Part shown: piece by piece, positions 1 to 4,415 of the stretch
Layout: the number at the start of each line of letters is the position of its first letter
Position numbering within the stretch: the first letter of the stretch is position 1
NCBI GenBank assembly: GCA_018816205.1
Contig: JAHIWJ010000056.1
Coordinates: 1 to 5,180, forward strand
Length of the DNA: 5,180 nucleotides
Origin: Nanobdellota archaeon
GTDB taxonomy: Archaea > Nanobdellota > Nanobdellia > Pacearchaeales > GW2011-AR1
Direction of reading: 5' to 3'
Notes under the pieces: model-generated
Database searches by the model: none
The model's input: only the letters and a program-made list of their open reading frames with translations
Told to the model about the DNA's origin: nothing
Program-made: the position numbers and the translations under genes

Positions 1-96
1 CTTGTAGACCAAATGTGCGCTGAAGCGCACAGAAAATTCTGGGCATACCAGATAATTAAAAGGTATGCTGAAGAAAAAATGGCGGTTGGTAACTAA
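1..96 (+). CDS. 3' end of an unidentified protein (partial)
   Basis: An open frame enters from the left edge and runs 31 codons to a TAA at 94-96. The visible C-terminus is rich in basic, aromatic and Glu residues (it contains EAHRKFWAY and ends KMAVGN) and looks like an amphipathic helix. I recognise no family. The gene start lies outside the window; an internal ATG at 13-15 would leave only a 27-residue peptide. Two inverted repeats (14-31 and 42-69) lie inside this frame, so the stretch could also be the end of a structured RNA or an element end rather than coding DNA. A pyrimidine-rich tract follows about 45 nt downstream, compatible with transcription ending there. Whether it is coding is uncertain. 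Confidence 0.4.
   Translation, partial: LVDQMCAEAHRKFWAYQIIKRYAEEKMAVGN
14..31. repeat. Perfect inverted repeat, 7-bp GC-rich stem
   Basis: TGTGCGC and GCGCACA flank the four bases TGAA (or 8-bp arms with a 2-nt centre). As RNA this would form a compact hairpin. It lies within the partial reading frame at the left edge. Confidence 0.6.
42..69. repeat. Inverted repeat, 7-bp stem with 12-nt loop
   Basis: GCATACC (43-49) pairs with GGTATGC (62-68), and a G-U pair could extend the stem by one on the RNA level (42 with 69). It follows the hairpin at 14-31 by 10 nt, giving two tandem stems in 56 nt. Confidence 0.5.
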
Positions 97-140
97 CAGT
101 TGATTGATAAGGAATTATTTTCGAATTATGCAACACTGCA

Positions 141-155
141 TCTCTTTCTTTTTCC
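141..155 (+). terminator. Possible pyrimidine-rich terminator of the left-edge gene
   Basis: The plus strand reads TCTCTTTCTTTTTCC about 45 nt after the TAA at 94-96. Archaeal RNA polymerase tends to stop in T-rich tracts of the non-template strand without needing a hairpin. The tract is short and interrupted, so support is weak. Confidence 0.3.
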
Positions 156-183
156 ACCTGTAATTAACAACCTTCCCGAAAAA

Positions 184-190
184 TTTATAA
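184..190 (+). promoter_or_regulatory. TATA box of the AbrB/RelE-type module
   Basis: TTTATAA, preceded by a purine-rich stretch (CGAAAAA) where a BRE would lie. The box centre is about 26 nt from the ATG at 213, so the predicted start site falls on or next to the start codon. No Shine-Dalgarno is present, which fits a leaderless mRNA. Confidence 0.7.
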
Positions 191-207
191 GGTAAGAAAA
201 TCTTACC
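191..207. promoter_or_regulatory. Palindromic operator candidate, first toxin-antitoxin module
   Basis: A perfect inverted repeat, GGTAAGA-AAA-TCTTACC, begins on the base after the TATA box and ends 5 bp before the antitoxin ATG. Bound protein here would block the start site. Dimeric AbrB/MazE-type antitoxins commonly bind such palindromes in their own promoter, so autorepression by the antitoxin or its toxin complex is the natural reading. The binding itself is inferred. Confidence 0.65.
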
Positions 208-212
208 CTTGC

Positions 213-476
213 ATGGAAATTGGATTAACGAGAATTAGCAGTAAGGGACAAGTGGTAATACCTCTCGGAGTCAGGGAAAGGTTGCAGATAAAAGAGGGCG
301 AAACCCTTGCAGTTTCTGCAGAAGACGACCTTATTGTTTTAAAGAAAGTGAGCAATCCCCTTGAAGAAGACTTAGAAACAATTGAAGAAATAAAAGAGGC
401 ATGGAAAGAGATAGAAGCTGGAAAATACAAAAAGTTAGCAAGCGAAGAATTCCTAAAAGAAATTGAAAAATGGTAG
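213..476 (+). CDS. AbrB/MazE/SpoVT-family antitoxin
   Basis: An 87-residue DNA-binding antitoxin predicted to neutralise the RelE/ParE-type toxin encoded next to it and to repress the shared promoter. Residues about 4-45 form the swapped-hairpin AbrB domain: the signature SSKGQVVIPLGVRERL (residues 9-24) is followed by IKEGETL and a short beta strand DDLIVLKK. Residues about 48-87 are Glu/Lys-rich and probably helical, the part that usually wraps the toxin. The ATG at 213 has no ribosome binding site but lies about 26 nt from a TATA centre, so I take it as a leaderless start. The last 7 nt overlap the toxin gene, the usual antitoxin-first arrangement. The family assignment is firm; the autoregulatory role is inferred from the palindrome at 191-207. 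Confidence 0.9.
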   Translation: MEIGLTRISSKGQVVIPLGVRERLQIKEGETLAVSAEDDLIVLKKVSNPLEEDLETIEEIKEAWKEIEAGKYKKLASEEFLKEIEKW

Positions 477-718
477 ATGTAATCTACACAGAAAAATTTG
501 AGCGTGAGTTCAAAAAAACAGATGCTTCTGTAAAAGAGAAAATCAGAAAACAAATTAAAAAAATCATTGAAAACCCGCAAACAGGAAAACCATTGAGATA
601 TAACCTGAAAGGTGAAAGGACTGTCTATGTTAAACCATTTAGGATTATTTATTCTTTTTCGAATGATACTCTTTATTTTTTAAGATTTGAACACAGAGAA
701 GAAGTTTATAGCCAATGA
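470..718 (+). CDS. RelE/ParE-superfamily toxin
   Basis: An 82-residue protein of the RelE/ParE fold. Members either cut mRNA in the ribosomal A site (RelE type) or inhibit gyrase (ParE type); the sequence does not settle which. Visible family features: an N-terminal strand and helix (VIYTEKFEREFKK), a long basic helix (residues 19-35), the PLRYNLKG segment (41-48), the strand containing R58 in PFRIIYS, and the C-terminal LRFEHREEVY block (71-80) with H75, R76 and Y80, positions where RelE-type enzymes carry basic and aromatic active-site residues. The ATG at 470 overlaps the antitoxin stop by 7 nt with no Shine-Dalgarno, so translation is probably coupled. Its stop at 716-718 directly abuts the stop of rpl24e on the opposite strand, so any 3' UTR of this mRNA is antisense to rpl24e. 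Confidence 0.88.
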   Translation: MVDVIYTEKFEREFKKTDASVKEKIRKQIKKIIENPQTGKPLRYNLKGERTVYVKPFRIIYSFSNDTLYFLRFEHREEVYSQ

Positions 719-991
719 TTATCTCTTTGCTGCCTTGGCCTGCTTCTTTTCTTTTTTGGCTTCTCTTTCTGCAAGTGTTTTTTCTTTGACTTCTGCTTCT
801 CTTGCTCTGGCTTTGTCGCGAGTTATGTGAAAGGCTTCGGTCCAGCGGACTTTTCGTTTGTCTCTTTTGAGCTTTTCAGCGTGACTCTTACATTTTTTTG
901 AGCAGTAATAATGGACTGCACCGATGTTCTTTATTAAATGAATTCCTTTGTGAGGGCTTTCCTCTCGGCCGCAGAATGTGCATTTAGTCAT
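719..991 (-). CDS. rpl24e: 50S ribosomal protein L24e (eL24)
   Basis: A 90-residue large-subunit ribosomal protein. The zinc ribbon is intact: C4 and C7 (KCTFCG) with C30 and C34 (YYCSKKC), followed by the conserved LKRDKRKVRWTEAF segment that contacts rRNA. Archaeal L24e is often about 60-70 residues; the extra C-terminal part (from about residue 58) is almost entirely Lys, Arg, Glu and Ala and is probably a basic helix. The start at 991 is supported by AGAGGT (998-1003), 6 nt upstream and embedded in the last codons of orf108. It overlaps the orf108 stop as ATGA, so the two are translationally coupled. It is the last gene of the operon; ndk and infB, frequent neighbours in other archaea, do not follow. 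Its stop abuts that of the convergent toxin gene. Confidence 0.93.
   Translation of the reverse strand: MTKCTFCGREESPHKGIHLIKNIGAVHYYCSKKCKSHAEKLKRDKRKVRWTEAFHITRDKARAREAEVKEKTLAEREAKKEKKQAKAAKR
741..787 (+). terminator. T-rich stretch that may end the toxin transcript, inside rpl24e
   Basis: Plus-strand T tracts (about 747-757 and 778-784) follow the toxin stop by 29-66 nt. They are the complement of Lys codons in the basic tail of rpl24e. Because archaeal termination uses plain T tracts, this is a reasonable end for the toxin mRNA, but the composition is also explained by the rpl24e protein sequence. Confidence 0.25.
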
Positions 992-1314
992 CTTAAAACC
1001 TCTAATTTAAATCCTGAGAATCTCCTATCCTGAGATTCAAACGGACAAACTGTAATACCATGACCATTGTACCAAGGAGTTACCGCTTTCATTTCCGTAT
1101 CCCTTTCAGTTTTATGAGTGGGATTTTCAAATTCTAATCCAAAGATTACATATCCTTCTTTCCCAGTTTTTGTATCGACAATTTCCAGTGAGCGGGAACC
1201 AACCATTCTTTGAAAATCGTCTAAATCATCATTGATTCCACACGAACTAAGTGCGGCCACCAAAGCCTTTCTCCAAGGTTCGCTCAAATCTAGCCAGTCG
1301 TTATTGCCGCTCAT
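988..1314 (-). CDS. orf108, unrecognised protein between S28e and L24e
   Basis: A 108-residue soluble protein with no membrane segment or signal peptide; I recognise no family. The N-terminal part is acidic with several Trp and Leu (WLDLSEPWRKAL, residues 7-18), followed by an Asp-rich segment (GINDDLDDFQ) and a C-terminal half that looks beta-rich (GKEGYVIFGLEFENP, then WYNGHGITVCPF). That it is translated is well supported: GGGAGGT at 1322-1328 lies 7 nt before the ATG at 1314, the ATG overlaps the rps28e stop by 1 nt (TAATG), and its TGA overlaps the rpl24e ATG by 4 nt. Glycine codons (1 GGC, 4 GGA, 3 GGT, 1 GGG) contrast with rps28e (9 GGC of 12), which suggests lower expression or a later arrival. 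Function unknown; its position suggests co-production with ribosomal proteins. Confidence 0.75.
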   Translation of the reverse strand: MSGNNDWLDLSEPWRKALVAALSSCGINDDLDDFQRMVGSRSLEIVDTKTGKEGYVIFGLEFENPTHKTERDTEMKAVTPWYNGHGITVCPFESQDRRFSGFKLEVLR

Positions 1315-1598
1315 TACATTGACCTCCCGCCTGCGCCGCGAATTCTTCGGGCTTCAATCTCGGTCTCACGGAGGGTTATGAGGTCGCCGATTTTGACCGG
1401 GCCCTTGATGTTTCGCCTTAGTGAGCGGCCTTTATTTCTGCCGTCTAGAATTTTTACTTTTGCCTGGGTTACTTCGCCTCGTGCGCCTGTTCGGCCAATG
1501 AATTGCTCCACGAAACCGTTGACTGCTTGCTCATCTGAAACTCTAGATGCTTTGGGTTCTCCGGATGATTTGTCTTTTTCTCGCTGTTGTTTTGCCAT
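1314..1598 (-). CDS. rps28e: 30S ribosomal protein S28e (eS28)
   Basis: A 94-residue small-subunit protein with an OB-like beta barrel. The core at residues about 29-87 carries the family hallmarks: [39 protein letters not shown], and the terminal [11 protein letters not shown] that corresponds to the C-terminal signature LRETEREAR. Archaeal S28e is usually about 70 residues; here there is an additional charged N-terminus (residues 1-27, Lys/Glu/Ser-rich, probably disordered) and a short Gly-rich tail (GAGGRSM). The tail codons include the strong GGGAGGT that serves orf108. Its own start has no well-placed Shine-Dalgarno (nearest GGAG is 15 nt away) and lies in an A-rich junction that is repeated exactly before orf105. 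It is one nucleotide into orf108 at its 3' end and 6 nt from orf105 at its 5' end. Confidence 0.93.
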   Translation of the reverse strand: MAKQQREKDKSSGEPKASRVSDEQAVNGFVEQFIGRTGARGEVTQAKVKILDGRNKGRSLRRNIKGPVKIGDLITLRETEIEARRIRGAGGRSM

Positions 1599-1607
1599 TT
1601 TTTATTA
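1590..1607. repeat. 18-bp direct repeat, copy 1 (orf105 to rps28e junction)
   Basis: On the minus strand this reads TAATAAAAAATGGCAAAA. It begins with the orf105 stop codon, spans a 6-nt spacer and ends with the first three codons (Met-Ala-Lys) of rps28e. An identical copy stands at 1914-1931. Confidence 0.85.
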
Positions 1608-1922
1608 TTTCAACTCCCCCGTTATTCTTTGGTCGTTAATCATGCCAGAATATGAAGGAACTCCAGTTTCTGGAATAGTCAATAATACGCTTAAGTTATA
1701 TCTATCCACTTTCCATGAACAATTAATACTCTTCCTTCGTCCAAGACTAACTTGGGGATCGCCCAACTCGATTCCTCTTTCTGAGATTATTTCTTGTACT
1801 CTTGAAACATAATACTTCGCTTCCCTAATTCTTGATGGGGCTGTACTTAAAGCGACTGCTTCCCAGCAAGGGCCGGGCTGCATTGTTATTCCGGTTAGTC
1901 TTTCCATTAATGATTTTGCCAT
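1605..1922 (-). CDS. orf105, unrecognised protein between L7Ae and S28e
   Basis: A 105-residue protein I cannot assign. No membrane segment or signal peptide is seen. Visible features: an N-terminal MAK shared at the DNA level with rps28e, then MERLTGITMQPGPCWEAVAL (6-25), a basic helical segment (RIREAKYYVSRVQEIISERG, 32-51) and a beta-rich C-terminal half (SINCSWKVDRYNLSVLLTIP). It lies 6 nt after rpl7ae and 6 nt before rps28e, on the same strand. No Shine-Dalgarno stands before the ATG at 1922; a second in-frame ATG at 1907 could be the ancestral start, with the first codons supplied by the repeated junction. Arginine codons are mostly AGA/AGG whereas rps28e uses CGA often. A real co-transcribed gene is likely from the tight fit, but function is unknown. 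Confidence 0.68.
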   Translation of the reverse strand: MAKSLMERLTGITMQPGPCWEAVALSTAPSRIREAKYYVSRVQEIISERGIELGDPQVSLGRRKSINCSWKVDRYNLSVLLTIPETGVPSYSGMINDQRITGELK

Positions 1923-1931
1923 TTTTTATTA
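1914..1931. repeat. 18-bp direct repeat, copy 2 (rpl7ae to orf105 junction)
   Basis: Identical to 1590-1607: rpl7ae stop codon, the same 6-nt spacer, and the first three codons of orf105. The two copies are 324 bp apart (108 codons) and bound orf105 exactly; the match ends on both sides at the next base. Confidence 0.85.
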
Positions 1932-2237
1932 CTTTTCCGATTTAAGTTTTGCGATTTCGCTGGCTGCTTCGCCTGCGTCGACAACAGCAACGGATGCCGT
2001 GGCAACAGGAATGCCTGCTGCAGCTCCGAGTTTCTGCTTCGAGTCGACTTCTTGGCAAGGAATTCCTTTTTCCTTGCAGATTGCTGGAAGGTGTGTAACG
2101 ATTTCCTTTGGCTCTACGTCGGCAGCGTAAACTACAAGCTTCGCTGTGCCCATCTCAATAGCCTTGGTTACTTCGTTTGTTCCCTTCTCAATTTTGCCAG
2201 TTTTTTTCGCTTTTTCTACGATACTATAGAAGTCCAT
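1929..2237 (-). CDS. rpl7ae: 50S ribosomal protein L7Ae (eL8), kink-turn binding protein
   Basis: A 102-residue member of the L7Ae/L30e family. In archaea it binds kink-turns in 23S rRNA and is also a core part of C/D and H/ACA guide RNPs and often of RNase P. The RNA-binding motif [12 protein letters not shown] (residues 19-30) is intact, followed by [10 protein letters not shown] (34-43) and the C-terminal helix region with the hydrophobic [16 protein letters not shown] (71-86) that contacts the K-turn loop. It is somewhat shorter than the common 115-125 residues, mainly by a clipped N-terminus. The ATG at 2237 has a strong Shine-Dalgarno, AGGAGG at 2243-2248, 5 nt upstream. It is the first gene of the ribosomal operon; a TATA box lies within the end of the preceding epimerase gene. 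Confidence 0.95.
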   Translation of the reverse strand: MDFYSIVEKAKKTGKIEKGTNEVTKAIEMGTAKLVVYAADVEPKEIVTHLPAICKEKGIPCQEVDSKQKLGAAAGIPVATASVAVVDAGEAASEIAKLKSEK

Positions 2238-2260
2238 GTGAACCTCCTATCATTGGTTTA

Positions 2261-3130
2261 TTAGAGAGAATTATGTTGGTATTTAAAGTTTTGCCTGGTT
2301 TTTTTGATTTCTTTAAGGTTAGTTTTGTACCAGTCGAATGTTTTTGTTACGCCTTCTTCCATGGAAACCTTGGGATAATAACCTAAGGCTTTCAGGGGGG
2401 CGATATCAAGTTCAACTTCCTGAGGTTGGGCTACTTCTGGTGGGTAAAACCTTTTTGTGCCGTTGCCTGCGAGTTTAATGATGAAATCAGCAACTTCTGA
2501 GACGTTGGATGGTTCGCCGCTTGAGATATTAAACTCTTTGTTTTTTTGTTCCATTGCGATTAGAAATCCGTTTATGAAGTCGTCAATGTATGTGAAATCG
2601 AGTGTTTTGTTTTCGTCTCCGAAGATTTTGAGTTCTTCGCCTTTTAGAGCGTTGAGTATGAAAATGTCGATGAGGCGTTTTGTTAGGTCGTTGAAAGGAC
2701 CGTAAACTGTGGAGGGGCGGATGATTACGTATTCGATTCCGTAACTGTCTGCGTAGCCTTTGACCAATTCTTCACCGTAGATTTTTGAAGCGGTGTATGG
2801 GTTTTTTTCTTTGCTTAGAATTCTTGATGAAGAAGTAAAGACCATTTTTGGTATTTTATTTTTGCGACAGAATTCCATGGCCTTATGCATACCGAGGACG
2901 TTGTTTTCGAAGGCGAGGTCGGGATTTTCTATTGTTTTGTTTATTTTGCAGAAAGAGGCGAGATGGAGGAAAACGTCTGCTTTTTCTTCTAGTTGGTGTT
3001 TTGAGATTTGGCGAATGTCTTCTCCTTCTCGTGAGTCAATTAGGAGGATTGGTTTATGGCCTTGTGCTTTCAGGCGTTCAAGGAGGAAGTGCCCGATGAG
3101 GCCTTTGTGGCCGGTCATGATAAATTTCAT
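2261..3130 (-). CDS. NAD-dependent epimerase/dehydratase, extended SDR (sugar-nucleotide type)
   Basis: A 289-residue cytosolic enzyme of the GalE-like extended short-chain dehydrogenase family, probably acting on a nucleotide sugar for glycan or lipid synthesis. The Rossmann start is GHKGLIG (residues 7-13, a GxxGxxG motif), with D32 placed to bind the NAD ribose and HLASF at 56-60. Catalytic residues are S100-S102 (TSSS) and the Y112-K116 pair (YTASK). The substrate half contains IRPSTVYGP (137-145) and FTYIDDFINGFLIA. The stretch between the catalytic Ser and Tyr is about ten residues, shorter than the roughly two dozen common in this family, and the protein is shorter than the usual 300-320. 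The exact substrate cannot be told; no sugar genes adjoin it. The ATG lies 26 nt from a TATA centre, so leaderless. Its 3' end contains the L7Ae promoter. Confidence 0.88.
   Translation of the reverse strand: MKFIMTGHKGLIGHFLLERLKAQGHKPILLIDSREGEDIRQISKHQLEEKADVFLHLASFCKINKTIENPDLAFENNVLGMHKAMEFCRKNKIPKMVFTSSSRILSKEKNPYTASKIYGEELVKGYADSYGIEYVIIRPSTVYGPFNDLTKRLIDIFILNALKGEELKIFGDENKTLDFTYIDDFINGFLIAMEQKNKEFNISSGEPSNVSEVADFIIKLAGNGTKRFYPPEVAQPQEVELDIAPLKALGYYPKVSMEEGVTKTFDWYKTNLKEIKKTRQNFKYQHNSL
2280..2287 (-). promoter_or_regulatory. TATA box of the L7Ae operon
   Basis: TTTAAATA on the minus strand, inside the last codons of the epimerase gene. Its centre lies about 47 nt from the rpl7ae ATG, predicting a leader of about 20 nt that contains the AGGAGG site at 2243-2248. 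This makes rpl7ae the only operon-first gene here with a leader and Shine-Dalgarno. Confidence 0.6.
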
Positions 3131-3150
3131 TTCCTTTAGAATGAAAAGGG

Positions 3151-3160
3151 TTTTTTATAG
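3151..3160 (-). promoter_or_regulatory. TATA box of the epimerase gene
   Basis: CTATAAAAAA on the minus strand fills the end of the 30-bp gap after the upstream gene, touching that gene's stop codon. The centre is about 26 nt from the ATG at 3130, so the mRNA would be leaderless or nearly so. Confidence 0.6.
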
Positions 3161-3373
3161 TTAATTATTCTTCCTGCAAGCATGATTTCTTTCGCAGTCT
3201 TTTGCTGAGCAATAACTTCCAGAACCAGCCCAATATGTAACGTGATATCTTACTCCTTCCTGAGTTATATGCCTTTGTATTCTTTCTCCACAACCTGGGC
3301 AGCTATAGTGCTCTGGCACAAAATTATGCAGGTCAATTTCGTTTGTCGTTATGCTATGTGTTATTACTCCCAT
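3161..3373 (-). CDS. Small cysteine-rich protein, zinc-ribbon-like
   Basis: A 70-residue protein I cannot name. Cysteines are arranged CPGC (25-28) and C55-x4-C60, with further C66 and several His (H22, H35, H44, H64). The first CxxC followed by GERI is a typical zinc-ribbon knuckle; the second pair is spaced wider than a classical knuckle, so metal binding by C25, C28, C55 and C60 is likely but not certain. Between them is a beta-type segment (GVRYHVTYWAGSGSY). No membrane segment. It has its own TATA box about 24 nt upstream and no Shine-Dalgarno, so it appears to be a leaderless single gene between tsaD and the epimerase. Possible roles are nucleic-acid or protein binding; nothing in the context decides. 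Confidence 0.65.
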   Translation of the reverse strand: MGVITHSITTNEIDLHNFVPEHYSCPGCGERIQRHITQEGVRYHVTYWAGSGSYCSAKDCERNHACRKNN

Positions 3374-3393
3374 GAAAAATAATGGCCGCCGGA

Positions 3394-3401
3394 TTATTTA
3401 A
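3394..3401 (-). promoter_or_regulatory. TATA box of the small cysteine-rich gene
   Basis: TTAAATAA on the minus strand in the 61-bp gap after tsaD, its centre about 24 nt from the ATG at 3373. A GC-rich patch (GGCGGCC) separates it from the start codon. Confidence 0.55.
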
Positions 3402-3434
3402 TTTTTGTTGTGATAAATCTTTTAGTTTATAATG

Positions 3435-4415
3435 TCACCTCCAAGTAACCTTGACTTGGTCGGTTCTTTCCCTTGGCTTTATATCAACGTCTTCGGGTTT
3501 GAATTTTATCCCGGAATTGAACATAATTTCGCCGGTGAAGGCAATCATTGCGGCGTTGTCAACTAACAGTGAGCGTTCTGGACAGAGATATTTTGTTTTT
3601 TGTAAACGTTCCTTGCACATGATCTGGCACATTTCCTGAAGGCGGGAGTTGCACGCGACGCCGCCGCCGAGGACGAGTTCTGTTTTTCCGGTGTGGGCAA
3701 GTGCGCGTTCTGCTGCTTCGACTAACATCGCGAAAGCTGTTTCTTGAAGCGAATAAGACAAATCTTCTTTGGAAATTCCTTTCTTGTGTAGCTGAGAGAT
3801 TTTGGTTTGCATTCCTGAAAATGAAACGTCCATACCTTTAATTGAGTAAGGCAGTTCAATGTATTTTCCATTTTTTGCGTGCTTTTCGATTTCAGGGCCG
3901 CCTGGAAAACCGAAGCCGAATTCTCTTGCTACCTTGTCGATGAAGTTTCCGACGCCGAGGTCTAAAGTTTCTCCGAAGACGCGATATTTTCCTGCAGCGT
4001 AGGCTATTATTTGAGTGTTTGCTCCGCTTGCGTACAGAAGGACCGGGTCTTTTGCACCTTCATGACGGCCGATTTCTAAGTGGGCGATGCAATGGTTTAC
4101 TGGAACGATTGGGACTTTCAGTTGTTTGACTTTTTCTTTTGCGAAGTTCAGGCCGGTGAGAAGACAGGGCGCGAGGCCAGGAGCGTTTGACAGGGCGATT
4201 GCTTCAATTTTGTCTTCGGAAATTTTGGCCTCTGTTAGAGCTTTTTGGTAGATTTCTGGAGCTAAACTTTTGTGGTGTTGGGCGGATTCGGTTGGGATGA
4301 TTCCACCAGATTCCGTTTTGTACATGTCTCTAATATTGGAGAGAATTTTACCCTTGTTGACGACTGCTGCGCCGAAAGTATGTGCGGTGCATTCTATGCC
4401 GAGGATCATGTTCAA
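3435..4415 (-). CDS. kae1: tRNA N6-adenosine threonylcarbamoyltransferase, Kae1/TsaD
   Basis: The catalytic subunit of the KEOPS complex, which transfers threonylcarbamoyl to A37 of ANN-decoding tRNAs. At 326 residues it is a stand-alone Kae1, without the fused Bud32 kinase found in some archaea. ASKHA-fold hallmarks: GIECTAHTFG (6-15), metal ligands H108 and H112 (NHCIAHLE), Y128 in LLYASGANTQ, GNFIDKVARE (156-165), MDVSFSG (195-201), GGGVACN (250-256) and D286 in LLVDNAAM. All expected ligands are present. Start choice: TTG at 4415 lies 8 nt from AGGAGG (4424-4429) and overlaps the upstream toxin stop; ATG at 4409 (MILGIECT) matches the family's usual N-terminus but is 14 nt from that site. 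I keep TTG with modest certainty. Translation is likely coupled to the toxin-antitoxin pair upstream. Confidence 0.95.
   Translation of the reverse strand: MNMILGIECTAHTFGAAVVNKGKILSNIRDMYKTESGGIIPTESAQHHKSLAPEIYQKALTEAKISEDKIEAIALSNAPGLAPCLLTGLNFAKEKVKQLKVPIVPVNHCIAHLEIGRHEGAKDPVLLYASGANTQIIAYAAGKYRVFGETLDLGVGNFIDKVAREFGFGFPGGPEIEKHAKNGKYIELPYSIKGMDVSFSGMQTKISQLHKKGISKEDLSYSLQETAFAMLVEAAERALAHTGKTELVLGGGVACNSRLQEMCQIMCKERLQKTKYLCPERSLLVDNAAMIAFTGEIMFNSGIKFKPEDVDIKPRERTDQVKVTWR

Noticed and set aside
203..580. Minus-strand ORF of 125 codons opposite the antitoxin and toxin genes
   Set aside because: It is the antisense of two well-recognised genes, is rich in Phe and Ser as expected from antisense of Lys/Glu codons, and matches no family.
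1378..1812. Plus-strand ORF of 144 codons across rps28e and orf105
   Set aside because: It is antisense to the clearly recognised rps28e and has no promoter or ribosome binding site; the minus-strand genes fit the operon exactly.
2224..2253. A 9-codon upstream ORF (ATG at 2253) overlapping the rpl7ae start
   Set aside because: It is very short, has no ribosome binding site of its own, and contains the rpl7ae Shine-Dalgarno; it is most likely chance.
2238..2260. Kink-turn autoregulation in the rpl7ae leader
   Set aside because: The predicted leader is about 20 nt and I see no paired stems with tandem G-A pairs that would form a kink-turn.
2793..3164. Plus-strand ORFs opposite the epimerase (also 2457-2705 and 2848-3099)
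   Set aside because: These are shadows of the epimerase, whose minus-strand frame has all SDR motifs.
3430..3445. Strong Shine-Dalgarno (GGAGGTGA) at the very end of kae1
   Set aside because: No start codon or ORF follows within range; the bases are explained by the terminal Trp-Arg-stop codons, and the next gene begins 61 nt on with its own TATA box.
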